A stretch of 64,000 bases of DNA from Aradus depressus (Eukaryota; Arthropoda; Insecta; Hemiptera; Aradidae), in assembly GCA_963662175.1 (NCBI GenBank), contig OY759215.1, positions 11,769,079 through 11,833,078 on the forward strand, read 5' to 3'. The position numbers were made by a program, and so were the translations under genes. Positions 32,509-43,728 of the stretch are shown piece by piece. The notes below the pieces were generated by a model, which was not told the DNA's origin, did not search any database, and saw nothing but the letters and a program-made list of their open reading frames with translations. Every line of letters starts with the position of its first letter. Position 1 is the stretch's first letter.

Positions 32509-33203
32509 CCAGCTGTACGAAGTATAGGGGAAGTTATGTAATCGGTCAGAAATTCGATGTTGAGTTTTTACAAAAATTTCCTGTTTTCTGACCCCTGATT
32601 CCAAAAAATAAAATCATGTTCTGTCTATGTGTGTGGCTGTGAACATGATAACTCCAGATAAAATGAATGTATCGACACAAAATTGTGTACGTATCCAGAA
32701 CCGCTGGTAAAAATGAAAAATTAGTATAAAATTCGAAAAAAAAAAAGTTGTTATGCAAAGTATAGGGGAAATTATGTTAAAGGTTAGTCAATTTGCACCG
32801 GAATTGCATGTTTCCAAAAAATAAAAAAAAAAACCTTTCTGTCTGTGTGTCTATATGAGTATGACACCTATTGATTTTCTGACTTATTGGCCAAAAGTAA
32901 GAAAGGATTAAACGGGAGGCTGGAAACTAAAACATATCGACACGAAATTTTATATTTGAATCATGAACCCCACAAAGAGGACAGCTGGGGGAACAATTAA
33001 AAACTCTAAAAACTACGTATGTAATGTCGTATCGACTCGAAACTTTGTATGTGGATCCAGGACCCAATAACGAAGATACCTGCTCATTTTCGGCGAAATT
33101 GGCGAAAGGTAATGTGGATTAGAGAGTTCAAAAATCTTAATAAATGTCGATGTAACGAATGTATCGACATAAAATCCAATATGAAGAATCAGAATTCCCT
33201 TAT
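32509..33203 (+). repeat. Two adjoining family-A copies, plus
   Basis: First copy 32509-32705 begins AGCTGTACGAAGTATAGGGG. A second begins at 32756 (AAAGTATAGGGGAAATTATG) and runs to GTATCGACATAAAATCCAAT near 33181. Between 31991 and 32508 no repeat is recognised. Confidence 0.8.
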
Positions 33204-33344
33204 TTAAAACCCACCTGCCCTCCAGTGTACCTTAAAAATAATCCTATCCCTACCTTAAACGGTCTAGCCCTCCAACTCGACGAACGACTTACTTGGAATT
33301 CTCACATGAGACAGAAAAGAAGAAATGGATAAAATAAAACGACG
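33204..33344 (+). pseudogene. Jockey-type RT fragment
   Basis: Frame pieces read PTCPPVYLKNNPIPTLNGLA and LQLDERLTWNSHM, the RYLG-x-x-LD-RLTW region of Jockey RTs. Cut short by the hAT-like element at 33353. Confidence 0.65.
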
Positions 33345-33352
33345 TATACAAT

Positions 33353-34007
33353 CAGGGGTGTAGCCAGGATTTTGAGCAGGGGGGGGGGGGGGGGGGGGCA
33401 AAGTTAGATTGGAGGGGGGGGGGGGGGGTTATAGACTCCCGGGGAGCACAGCCCGCAGTTTCCGTGGTTAGTGCAGCAGACTTTTTGTTATTAATTTTGG
33501 AGACTCGGACCTTTAGAAGCTCCCCCTGAGGTAACCACTGACTGTAATACTTAAGCTGACTTTACATGAGCAGCAAAAATGCAAAGCGCAGCAGCAGCAA
33601 ATGCACGATTTGGTATGGTTTCTGTGCTTTTAGAATTAAATGACTCACATCCAACAGCGTGCATTTGCTCCTGCTGCGCTTTGCATTTTAACTGCACATG
33701 TAAAATCAGCTTTGAGAGTATGAAGTATAACATAAATGACGATTTTGAGCGAGGAAATGAAATAATCAAATTTATGTATACTTAAAAAAATGTAAGACTT
33801 GTTTTGTACATGTACATTTATGTAACAGCTGATTGCTGATTTAGGAATCAGACGCACGGGAAATTTGAAGATCCTATTGGTAACTTGTAAGCAATCCATT
33901 TTTAATAAAAACAATTTTTTTTAGTTTATTTAATTATCTTGGTTTTTGCTCTGGCCAGGGGGAGGGCGCGTGCCCCCCCCCCCCCCCCCCTCCTAGCTAC
34001 GTCCATG
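33353..34007. mobile_element. hAT-like non-autonomous element with 8-bp duplication
   Basis: TATACAAT flanks both sides (33345-33352 and 34008-34015). The ends are CAGGGGTGTAGCCAGG and CCTAGCTACGTCCATG, an imperfect TIR starting with CA. An 8-bp duplication and a CAGG start fit hAT. It holds G/C runs near both ends and a nested foldback. No transposase. Confidence 0.75.
33553..33712. mobile_element. Foldback nested in the hAT-like element
   Basis: AAGCTGACTTTACATGAGCA with ATGCAAAGCGCAGCAGCAGC, and the reverse complement ending at 33712; arms about 55 bp. Short ORFs across it are palindrome artefacts. Confidence 0.75.
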
Positions 34008-34072
34008 TATACAATGCAGTATATAAACATATGTTAACTACTGACATGAACTCTGGGGTTCTGCCAAGGTTT

Positions 34073-34450
34073 CCAATCCTAACCGCGTCTAATCCTTGCA
34101 ATCCAAAATCCTTCGTACTAGCCAATGCTCCTTATTACGTCTCCAACAAAACCCTTCACAACAACTATTATACATTTTGTCACCGAAGTAGCTAACAGTT
34201 ATTTTCCTTCTTTACAATAGTCCCTGCCTTCCATTCTGCCACACTTCTCCAATAATGTCTCAAGTTCCAATGGCCTAGAGACCTCTGTAGCTGTGACAGT
34301 GATTAGTTACAAATAAGAGAAACTCATTCATTTTTATTGAAATTATATTATATTATTATTTTAAAATTTGTTACTATGTGTTTTAATTTAAACATTACTC
34401 TGAAATATTTCCTATCGAAATGTATTTTCCATCATTTGAGGCGCAATAAC
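34073..34450 (-). repeat. Dispersed repeat, reverse copy of 26375-27053
   Basis: Same blocks in reverse order without the nested SINE1. Confidence 0.8.
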
Positions 34451-34459
34451 TTTGATCAT

Positions 34460-34890
34460 ATTTGTCTTAACTCAAATTAAAGAAAACATGGGGAATTTGA
34501 AATTTAATAACAAGCATTTTTCATGATAACCACTTTTTCGATAGGACTAACAGTTTCGAGGAAATTAAGGAAATGTCCAAAAATATGTGTTCCAATACGA
34601 CAAATCAGGACGGTTTTCAGCAGGTATCTCGCAAGCCGGGCGACCTGCCAAAGTTTCAGTTTTCTCTACAACTTTTAATTGAAAAGACTTGATTTGGTCA
34701 TAAATATAAGTAGTATATTGTAAAATCTACTTAGGCCCCTCAAGTAAAGTGGTGTCCGATTTTGGCCAAAATCTGGTAGGAAAAAGTATAATACTAAAGT
34801 TGTAAGAAAATTTAAAAAACAGATAGAACCCGAAATTTTATTTTCGCCTATTGAGGAAATAGTAACGAAAGTTAACTGTAACAACTTACT
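34460..34890 (-). repeat. Family-C copy, minus
   Basis: CTTTTTCGATAGGACTAACA, AGGTATCTCGCAAGCCGGGC, CTACTTAGGCCCCTCAAGTA and GATTTTGGCCAAAATCT match 55905-56640 reversed. Confidence 0.7.
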
Positions 34891-35149
34891 TATTGTTCAA
34901 GGGAATTACCCAAAGGAAAATGAATAGAATCAAAAGATTCACTTTGCAGAGCTTCATGGAATGGCAATCACACGAACTGAGGACAGCTTTAGGTCCGGGA
35001 TGTCACTTTTATATAGACAAGAGGTAAACATATATATTGTAAATAAATAAACTTACAGTTAGTCATGTAACCTAGTAGACTATACTCCACCAATGCAATG
35101 CATTTACAATTTTTGTGTAATAGGTATCATTTTTTTTTTTTTGTATTTT

Positions 35150-35735
35150 TTTATTTTAAGCCACAACTATGCAAAAAATGCACAACCAGCGGCTGGGCTG
35201 ACTTGTACTATCCAAAAATAATAAAAATAAAAAAAATAAATATGACATGAAAGGCTTGAGAGAGGAAAAACACCCAGCGGTGAACCCTCATGACATCACT
35301 TCATACCAGGAGATCTCTATGCCAAACTTTCTTTAATCTTCTTGGGGATTGTGGGGGATTGTACTTAGGATTTTGCGAACTTCCGGATTGGTGTGTAAGT
35401 AAATTTTGGTGTAGAAACGTTGGTATAAATGTTTAATGGTTGTGTCTATGGGTGTGATGTTCAAATCGCGGAGTATAGTCTTGTTGCTAACGTATGGTGG
35501 ACATTGCGTGAACAGTTAGAGAGTCTTGGATTGAAATACCTGTATTCTTTTGATGTTCGAAGTCTTGGCTGTACCATATATTTGTAAGCCATAGGTCCAG
35601 TCGGAGAAGATAGGTATAGCAATTCAGCTTTTGTCGAGTAGATAATTTAGAACGCCTATTCAAAATACTGTACAATAGTCTCGGTCTAGTGTGAGTCGTG
35701 TCGTTCGAGTGTGAGGGTTCCATTGAGAAGTTCTT
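35150..35735 (-). pseudogene. Dead 3' end of a Jockey-type LINE, minus
   Basis: Close relative of 2418-3165: same 3' UTR (TTTAAGCCACAACTATG, CAGCGGCTGGGCTGAC) and RT tail including PYVSNK/HRDLNI-like sequence. Several stops. It carries an 80-bp insert (35260-35325) not in the other copy. Confidence 0.8.
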
Positions 35736-35739
35736 TACT

Positions 35740-35870
35740 TTCGCAGTTATACTTAGTATAAGGGAAGTTATGTAATCAGTCAGAAATTGAAATGAAAAAT
35801 GAAATGAAATGAAAATAAATTTTATTCAGGGACCAAGGTCCTCTAAGAATAAATACATGAAAGTTTTATT
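35740..35870 (+). repeat. Family-A 5' fragment followed by a family-D end
   Basis: GCAGTTATACTTAGTATAAG up to 35790, then AAATGAAAATAAATTTTATT and GGGACCAAGGTCCTCTAAGA. Confidence 0.6.
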
Positions 35871-36183
35871 TATTCATAAATTGACTTCATATTGTGAAAT
35901 ATGTAATAATACTGTTTTGGCCAAAAATGGACTTGTACTCTTTTTCCCGCCCATCAAAGAAGTAATAATACAAAAATAAATAAAATTAACAGCTTCATTG
36001 TGAAGAGATCATACGAAAATAAATGTATCTAAATAAATATATAGAAGAAGATAAAATAAATGTAAAAACAATATAGATACAAATCAAGATTATGAAGGGG
36101 AGGAAATCTAGATCAGGCTTGCAATAAAATTAATTTAAGAAAAACCCATGGAACCACTCATACTGATTTTCAGCCATATATTT

Positions 36184-36712
36184 AACTAGCAGTAATACCC
36201 GGCGTTGCCCGGGGAACTTTGACTTTTCTCCCAATATCTCCTATAAGGCTATTCAGTTCCTCGACAGTACATTCATGATGTTATAATTTTAAATTATTCA
36301 TACGGAATAAGGCTTATAGTCCTTCAACTGTAGTAACGCTAGCTTTGGAGCTAAAACTAATTTATTCATAAAGATTTCTCATTAATCGTTGCAATGGTTT
36401 TCGAGTTACAAAGATTGCGTGAGTGGATGCTGGGATGGACCAGGGGTTGATTAAAAAATAGACCTTAACCTTCCGGTAGATAAAACTTATCTATTCAAAA
36501 AGATTCCTCATTAATCATTGCAGTGGTTTTTGAGTTACAAAGATTGCGTGGGTGGATGCTGGGATGGACCAGATATTGAGGTACTATTACGCCTATAACC
36601 TTCCACAGACGATGACGAACAAATTAAAAAAAAAATTAATCAAATCCATCAAGCCGTTCGTGAGTTATAGCGGTACAACGCACAGACATTTTCAGCTTTA
36701 TATATATGATAA
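36184..36712 (+). mobile_element. Helitron-like non-autonomous repeat, plus
   Basis: Starts near ACTAGCAGTAATACCCGGCG-TTGCCCGGGG and ends GTGAGTTATAGCGGTACAAC, GCACAGACATTTTCAGC then TTTATATATATGATA. An internal block (TTCATAAAGATTTCTCATTA...GGATGCTGGGATGGACCAG) is duplicated at 36356-36435 and 36490-36572. No TIR; the style resembles Helitron-type ends but no helicase is present. Confidence 0.55.
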
Positions 36713-36729
36713 AAATCAACACTAAACTA

Positions 36730-36863
36730 AACCTGGGTAGGCAAAATTTAGGACTACCACAGTAGTGTTGGGCTCATATCCGCTAGAGTGAGAAATGAGC
36801 GCTCTGGTAGTAGGCGATATGACCTCGTATTTAAATCCCGGGCATGAATCACAATAACTAACC
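36730..36863 (+). mobile_element. SINE1 fragment, plus
   Basis: GGGTAGGCAAAATTTAGGAC to CCCGGGCATGAATCACAATA. Confidence 0.75.
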
Positions 36864-36894
36864 AATTAACATGGAATGTTATCTGAAAATTGAG

Positions 36895-37040
36895 AAGTAT
36901 CTGGGTAAGGCATTGATTTGCAGCCAAACTGGCCGAAGAGGAGAGGTTTTAGAGATTTATTTGATAACAAATAATTCGAGCTGGGGAAGTTCATTGTCGT
37001 CGCTTCACCGACGACTACCCCCCCCCCCCCCCCCCTTATT
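36895..37040 (+). repeat. Family-A tail with C-run
   Basis: CAGCCAAACTGGCCGAAGAG, GCTGGGGAAGTTCATTGTCG, CTTCACCGACG, then about 20 C at 37016-37036. Confidence 0.6.
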
Positions 37041-37328
37041 TTTTTCTGGACGAAATAGTTTTGTTATTGTGTGTTTTTCTGGGAACCTCCTTAATTTTTT
37101 CTGGTTTCACGACAGTAAGACCAGTATCTAATATCTCTTGCGTAATATTACAAATGGCTTCAGCTAAGCACCTATTTTCCGTTGAAATGCTTTCCCATTA
37201 GTGTTTGGATGAGGGCCAGGGAAACTCACTGTCCCTGTCTTTTCAACCATAACAGCTTGGATTTTCTCCATTCATGGAATCTGGCAAGTCTTATTATATG
37301 GTTGGTGTGGTAAAACGCCAACGAGTTG

Positions 37329-37412
37329 ATAAATAATAGTTAGTTATTGTGATTCATGCCCGGGCTTTAACTACGAGGTTATAGCGCCTACTACCAGAGC
37401 GTTCTTTTGCGA
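37329..37412 (-). mobile_element. SINE1 tail fragment, minus
   Basis: TCATGCCCGGGCTTTAACTA through CTACCAGAGCG. 37413-38126 has no recognised gene. Confidence 0.7.
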
Positions 37413-38114
37413 TCACGGTTCCTAAACAACAAACGACAAAAAATAAAAATGAAATATGATAGCAAAAATTTAAGCTTTTATTTACGTAACACGACTTGTA
37501 TATATGATTATTTTCCCTGTTTGAATAGTGTGAAAAAAATATTGGAATAGGAATCGTACTGTTATTTAACTTTTTAGCAGTATTTGAAAACTAACTTGCA
37601 AGTTTTTTTTGAACAATTTGTTTGAAACATTCTTTCCAGAAGGTTCCCTTAAAAAAATGCTCCTAGTTGGTCGAAGGCTGTCACCACTGGATGAAAAGTG
37701 GGCGGCCTTAAGTGGAACTGAAGAGTGTGTACAAGTATGTGTGCACAGGTGCCAAACTTCAATCTTCCTCAAATAACACGATCCTGTTGGCTTCTTCCTC
37801 CTTCACAATTAACTAAATATATATTTCGTGTTGAATCAGTCGATTTTATACTCTAATTTATAGAGTTTCATAAAAGACGAAAAGATGATTTAATAAAACT
37901 TTGGATGGTTTCATGAGCTCATAGGTCGTAGTTTTAAAGAAGTTGGTACTTTGTGATGTACAAAAAGTACACAAATTGTATATGTAAAATTGTTTAAATT
38001 AATTTTTTGAAAAGAAAAGAAGTGGCGAAAAATTTGAAATTTTTATGGAAACAATATTAATCAAGGAAGTGGCAACACTGTTTCCATACCAACACAACCA
38101 CGTAACAGATGTTC

Positions 38115-38126
<12 letters not shown>

Positions 38127-38178
<52 letters not shown>
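38127..38178. repeat. Run of 52 T (poly-A tail of SINE2)
   Basis: Homopolymer directly at the 3' end of the minus-strand SINE2. Confidence 0.95.
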
Positions 38179-38181
<3 letters not shown>

Positions 38182-38362
38182 TTATGTACGGTGCATATTA
38201 GCCATGTCAATGTGTTATATATAATTATTTAAGACATCCATGGCCCCGGGAGGGAGTTCTATCTACGAAATAAAACTCACTCCCGGACGGGATTCGAACC
38301 CGCAAACCATGCGACCAAAGCCCTACGCTCTAGCCCGCACGGCCACCATGGCCCCCATGTTC
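38179..38362 (-). mobile_element. SINE2 copy, minus
   Basis: A second tRNA-derived family. On its own strand: GGGGCCATGGTGGCCGTGCG then GGCTAGAGCGTAGGGC, B box GGGTTCGAATCCCGTCCG, a body with AGAACTCCCTCCCGGGGCCA and GACATGGCTAATATGCACCG, and a poly-A tail. Other copies are at 44997-45195 (minus) and 53065-53265 (plus). Confidence 0.85.
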
Positions 38363-38390
38363 AATATTTTAGAAATTATTCTTTCAATTA

Positions 38391-38730
38391 GGTTTTATGA
38401 CTCATGCCCGGGCTTTAACTACGAGGTCATATCGCCTACTACCAGAGCGCTCTTTCGTCACTCTGGTGGACATGAGCCCGACTCTACTGTGGGAATCCTA
38501 AATTTTGCCTACCCTAAATTTTTATTCATCTATGGTAGGGGTCTTTAACGAGTACCTGACATCGTACAGGCTCGGGACCATCGCTTAACGTCTCATCCGA
38601 AGGACGGCGTGCTTAAGTTTTATTTTACCTCCCAGATAAAATAAACTAAGGGCCTCGGTCGGGCTACGAACCCACAACCTTGAGCTCAGAAGTCAAGCAC
38701 GCATACCACTGAGCTACCGGCGCCCTCAAT
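38391..38730 (-). mobile_element. SINE1, full length, minus, 13-bp target duplication
   Basis: ATTCTTTCAATTA occurs at 38378-38390 and 38731-38743. Both pol III boxes are present (TGAGCTACCGGCGCCC on the plus strand). Inserted about 30 bp from a SINE2. Confidence 0.9.
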
Positions 38731-38749
38731 ATTCTTTCAATTACATATC

Positions 38750-39150
38750 ATATATATAAAGCTGAAAATGTCTGTGCGTTGTACCGCTATAACTCACGAA
38801 TGGCTTGATGGATTTGATTATTTTTTTTTTTAATTTGTTCGTCATCGCCTGTGGAAGGTTATAGGCGTATTAGTACCTCAATATCTGGTCCATCCCAGCA
38901 TCCACCCACGCAATCTTTGTAACTCGAAAACCATTGCAACGATTAATGAGGAATCTTTTTGAATAAATTAGTTTTAGCTCCAAAGCTAGTGTTACTACAG
39001 TTGAATGACTATAAGCCTTATTCCATATGAATAATAGAAAAGTATAACATCATGAATGTACAGTTGAAGAATTTAATAGGATTCGAACGAGAGATATTAG
39101 GAGAAAAGTCAAAGTTCCCCGGGCAACGCCGGGTATTATTGCTAGTAAAA
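38750..39150 (-). mobile_element. Helitron-like repeat, minus copy
   Basis: Reverse of 36184-36712, from TATATATAAAGCTGAAAATG to GGGCAACGCCGGGTATTATT; it has only one of the duplicated internal blocks. Confidence 0.55.
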
Positions 39151-39171
39151 ACTAAAATGCAGAGTTAAATC

Positions 39172-39565
39172 TAGGTGTTCCAAAACAAAATCATAAGAAT
39201 AGCTGTGAACTCTCCGTGGTTTGTTAGAAACTCTCAGCTTCACCACGACCTGGACCTCGCTTCTGTAGATGAGTTCATCCACTCCAAATTCCGCAGATAC
39301 TACGACAGGCTGACCAATGTTCCAGGTGCCACTACGTACAACATTGGACAACCCACCACTACCAGACGCCTCAAACCCAGACTCCTCCAAGACACATTAC
39401 TCTAATAACTTTTCACGTTATTATTCAAATCCCATGTTAATTATTTCATAGTTTTAGTTAAGGGTAACTCAGTTATGTGAAGATCCCTAATCATGTGTTT
39501 ATATTATGTTACCCGCACCATGTATAACATATTTCTTGTTGATCTGATGAAATAAATAAAAAAAA
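39172..39565 (+). pseudogene. 5'-truncated Jockey-type LINE tail with poly-A
   Basis: An open frame encodes VFQNKIIRIAVNSPWFVRNS, then QLHHDLDLASVDEFIHSKFR and TTRRLKPRLLQDTLL to a TAA at about 39403. It is homologous to the last 75 residues of ORF2 at 16244-18943 but clearly a different subfamily. A 3' UTR and a run of A end near 39565. Confidence 0.85.
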
Positions 39566-39808
39566 AAAAAAAATGGAAACTTAAAAGAATAAAGAAATTA
39601 AAGAAGAAACATCAAATATAAGAATAAACAACAAGTGAAATTGTCTTTAAAATTTTAAACAGAAATTACAAAAAAAAAAAAAAATATATATATATATACC
39701 TAAATGTATTAGTTTCGCTTTTGTTAAAGTGAGAAAAGACAATAGCCGGTCGAAGCAGACATTGTAGATAGACATGGCCATGCTTAGGTGGGGGAGCCAT
39801 CTAATATA

Positions 39809-40068
39809 ATTGAGTGGTTGACACGAAAAAGGTTCTAAACGCCAAAATAATACTTCCTTTCGCTGCCATGTTGAGAACTACTGGTGGCTGTTAGAATCTT
39901 CTTCCATGAGGATCAACGCTGACGTGGGCTCAATACTACCAACTGCTGCTGTAACGGAAAAAAAAACTTCCCTACACAGTCTCTAGAGGCCTATAGAACC
40001 TTTTTTCACAGAAATCTCATTTTCGACTAAAGTGGCGCTTAGAACCTTTTTCGCGTCAACTACTCAAT
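39809..40068. mobile_element. 260-bp MITE
   Basis: TIR ATTGAGTRGTTGACRCGAAA then AAGGTTCTAARCGCCA on both ends. No coding content. Confidence 0.8.
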
Positions 40069-41460
40069 TGTATATAGTGATTTGGCGATTTTCGGATGGA
40101 GTAGCCATCAAATGTATATTGTGCATTAAGTCATGGCCTGATGAGAGAGATCTCAAAGACAAGTGTGAGTAAGCTACAATAGAAAAAAGGTACTGTTTTC
40201 TTATTTAAATTTTATTTTATATATGTCCAAAGAAGAGTGATCACGAAGAAAAGACTCATGTACTTAATTAAAAAAATTGTTGATAATAGAATCTTTGTTT
40301 GTACTTGATTTTTAAAATTTTTCTATTGTAGGTTAAGAGAAAATAAATTCAATAAAAAATCTCTCTCTTCTTTTTTTTTTTATCTTCTATTTATTTATAA
40401 AGATACAAATGTTGCTGGGGTGCAACAACCAGATTCTTGTGGTAGGTCCTTGGGACGAAAATTTATCTTAATTATTAGTACAAAAAAAAAAAAAATAAAA
40501 TAATAATAATAAAATAAATAAAAAGGAATTGAAAGACAATTTTGATAGACGTGGGCGTAGGTAATAAACCAAGGAAGTTAGTGTTATGAAATATTAAGAA
40601 CGAAGATTTAAGATGGCAATAAGTCGCGGTTCCACCTCCTCTTCAACTTTCGTGGGGTGTTGTTGTTGTGTGTGGTAAGTGTTGTGAAGATAATGTACGT
40701 ATTTCCCTCAATTATATAAAAATACGTTCAGATTAGATTATTGAAAATTTGCTGGCATACTAGAATTATATATTTTTTAAATTGGAAAATCCCAGTAATG
40801 TAATCACAATTTAAATATATATATATTTTTTTATAAGTGATATTCTCTCAAAATTGCTCGTTCTTAAGTTCATATCTTTATTATTAAGACTCTTCAGAAC
40901 TAGAAACCAAAATTTCATATAAGACCAGCTAATCCTACAGGATAATAATAGTAAATAACATCGAATGTTATTATCACAAGATAGGTTATGCCCACATCCG
41001 GTTGGTAAGAGGTACTAACATCACATTTCCATCAAATATGATCCTCTAAATAAACACGATTTAGGATATCTCTCAAATTGTTTAGCTAGCATAAAACTGG
41101 TATTTACTGGAATGAATTAAGAATTAATTTCCTTCAAAACCCAGATCAGTTTATGAGCGATGGTCACTGGCGTGGGATTAAGTTCCTTCAAAACGTGAAT
41201 GTTGTTATCCCAGTTGGAAAGTGATGGATTGGAGTTGTGTGCTCGGCAGGTTGGGGGGCCCTCTGATGCGTCACGGCTCGTGTCTCCTCTCCTCTGCTCG
41301 CCTTGTGGGCTGCCCCCGTTCCTGTACGCACACACAGACACACTTTTTTTCTTTCATTTTTTGGAATCAGGGAGTCGGGAAACATGAAAAGCGATGCAAA
41401 TTCTACCTATTGAGCGATTACATAACTACTCTACTTCACTGCCTTTTAAGTGCCATTCTT
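40069..41460. other. No recognised gene or repeat
   Basis: AT-rich, apart from a GC-richer patch at 41170-41340 open on both strands (minus strand: NNIHVLKELNPTPVTIAHKL then IWVLKEINS). I cannot assign the patch to a family. Confidence 0.4.
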
Positions 41461-41462
41461 TC

Positions 41463-41690
41463 GGAGTTCAGGATTTAAATATAAAATTTCATGTTGATAC
41501 ATTCATTACATTGGCAGTTACGGGATTTTTGAATTGAGCCCTCCCTCAGACCTGCCTTCTCTTCGGCCGATTTGGCTGAAAATCAGGGAGTCAGAAAACA
41601 TCAAATTGCTGTGAATATTCAACATCGAATTTTCTAACCGATTACACTTCAAATAGCTGAGGAAGTAGAACTCCCATTGATTATTTTGTG
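41463..41690 (-). repeat. Family-A copy, minus
   Basis: TCATTACATTGGCAGTTACG, GGCCGATTTGGCTGAAAATC and ATCGAATTTTCTAACCGATT. Confidence 0.7.
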
Positions 41691-41879
41691 CAAAGGATGA
41701 GGCTGAACGAACATATTTCTCTTTACGATGAAATAATCTACAAAAGGACTAGTTGAATTTCTTAATTTCTAATACTTCTGAAGTTTTTTTTGCAATCTGA
41801 CCACATAAGGCATTTTTTGACAACAATAATAATGAATCTCCACACTTCTAAAATTTATTAGAAAAATGTATTTACTTAA

Positions 41880-42700
41880 AACTATATCAGTCTTTTTTCT
41901 GTTCTACAGTGGCCACTATTTATAATTCTTTTATATTTTGGGCACATATACATATAAATAAAAAGTACCTTTCTACGTATTTCCAATGTTATAATTCTGT
42001 GGTGTTGGAGTAAAGGGGTATATGTCAGTTTTTCTGTTTTCAGTTTTCTGAGAACTCCCAAGTTTCTCAGTTGTCCCCCTTTTCACTTCCTTTTTTTTCA
42101 ATGATGTCATAAGATTCTGACTTATTTCTCTTTACCCCAACATAGAGATCACCTATCTAAAGCAAGTTATGACTTGCTTTAGATAGGTGTTACCCATTTT
42201 CACAAAAAATTGACATATACCCCTTTACCCAAACAGCACAGAATTTTCACTCCTACATCTCCTCTCACTCAGACTGATTGAATATGCCTTAACCCTAAAA
42301 ACACTTCTCTCTCTGGACTGTCCACTTTCACAAAACAACTCAGACTGTTTCACACTATTTAAAACAGCTGATCGTCGTCTTTTGAGTCCATTCATTGGTT
42401 GTTTACATTTTGTTCAGAAAAAAAAAAAAATGCGACTATTCCATCTTTGTATATTTATTCACAAATTAAGTTACTTTTGGCCAATATGCACGGAACATCA
42501 GGCCAAGAGGGGGAGGTTAAAAAAAAAAAAAAAATTTCAACTTCACTCCTAACAGCTGTTTTATACAAATACTAATCATTGATTTTATACTATATTAATA
42601 ATCTTAATGTGTGTAATTTTTTTTTACAACACACTGCATTATTTACTGTATTCATTAATTGATGTTTTAATAAATATTTTTCATATAAATCCATTTAAGG
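41880..42700 (+). repeat. Family-B copy, interrupted by a foldback
   Basis: Shares GGGCACATATACATATAAAT, AGTACCTTTC, a CTCACTCAGAC-like pyrimidine-rich block, AAAACAGCTGATCGTCGTCT and AAATGCGACT with 44130-44930 and 54480-55060. Unknown class; non-coding. Confidence 0.6.
41994..42246. mobile_element. Foldback element within family B
   Basis: ATTCTGTGGTGTTGGAGTAA, AGGGGTATATGTCA and its inverse at the other end; inside, a hairpin CACCTATCTAAAGCAAGT / ACTTGCTTTAGATAGGTG has a 4-base loop (42150-42189). Confidence 0.8.
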
Positions 42701-42778
42701 CTCATTAAGTCCATGCCTTGGTCGCCAAATAATACTAGAAATCACGAGACCAAAGAGGACGAAATTTGTGTTGTCCGT

Positions 42779-43007
42779 AGTTAGTAGGTAATTGTGATGA
42801 TGGACATGATCCTGACTCTACTATGGCAACCCTCAATTTTTCCTACCCAGGTTTATTTAGGTAAGATCGTGGTCTTTAACGAGTATTTGATATCGTACAA
42901 GCTCGGGACCATCGGTCAGCGGAGAGCGGTATGATCAAGGTTTTTTCCCCTCTCAGATAAAAAAAAACCTAAAGGCCTCGGTTTCGAACCCGCGATCTTG
43001 AACTTAG
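42779..43007 (-). mobile_element. SINE1, old copy, minus
   Basis: GACATGATCCTGACTCTACT, CCTACCCAGGTTTAT, ACAAGCTCGGGACCATCG and GGTTTCGAACCCGCGATCTT. Confidence 0.7.
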
Positions 43008-43097
43008 TTGGTTTGAACGCTATCTCTGAGTTAGCAGCGACCTCTGTTAGTGGTTGCAGGGACTGTGAAACAGATTGGAGATCGAGGAATGTACTTT

Positions 43098-43728
43098 GGG
43101 GCCGTTCACAAACTACGTCACGCAATTTTGAGGTGTTTTTAACCCCCTCCCTCCCCCTTGTCACAATTGGTCACATTTAATTGACCCCCCCCCCCCTCCA
43201 TTTAAACTGACTTTTTTTTTTAAAGGAAAGTACTAAATTGTGTAAAAAAATAATAAAACTTCAATTTATCATAAATACAACATACATATTATATTCATAT
43301 GTATTCATAAATTAAATAAAAGCACAGTGATTTAAGTATTTAACATTTCGATTATTCAAGCGAGATAACCCATATCATGAAAAAAGGCTGAGGAATATTA
43401 CGATTCCTCCCAAATCAGTTTTAAATGTTCATCTATAGTTATGATTGGTATTTCATGGTTTTCATGGTTGAATATATGTGCAATATTTTATACATAAAAT
43501 ATATTTTATTTAAATATGTTATTTGACTTTAATAACATGAATTTATTAAAATACCAATTGCATGAAATTAATTTTTAGAAAATAGTCTACGCCATTATTT
43601 TAAAGAGTAATAATAAACGTGACGTCATTTTTTTTGTTTAGTCCCCCCCTCCCCACCGTCACAATCATCACATAAGTTATAAACCCCCTCCCTCCCCTAG
43701 GCGTGTGACGTAGTTTGTGAACAGCCCC
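43098..43728. mobile_element. 631-bp MITE with GGGGCYGTTCACAAAC termini
   Basis: The ends are GGGGCCGTTCACAAACTACG-TCAC and the inverse GTGACGTAGTTTGTGAACAG-CCCC, flanked by TTT on both sides. CCCCCTCC tracts follow inside both TIRs. No transposase. Confidence 0.85.

Noticed and set aside
33551..33914. Mirror ORFs of 68-89 codons on both strands
   Set aside because: They result from the foldback at 33553-33712.
36871..37131. 86-codon ORF with a proline run
   Set aside because: Spans a family-A tail and a C homopolymer.
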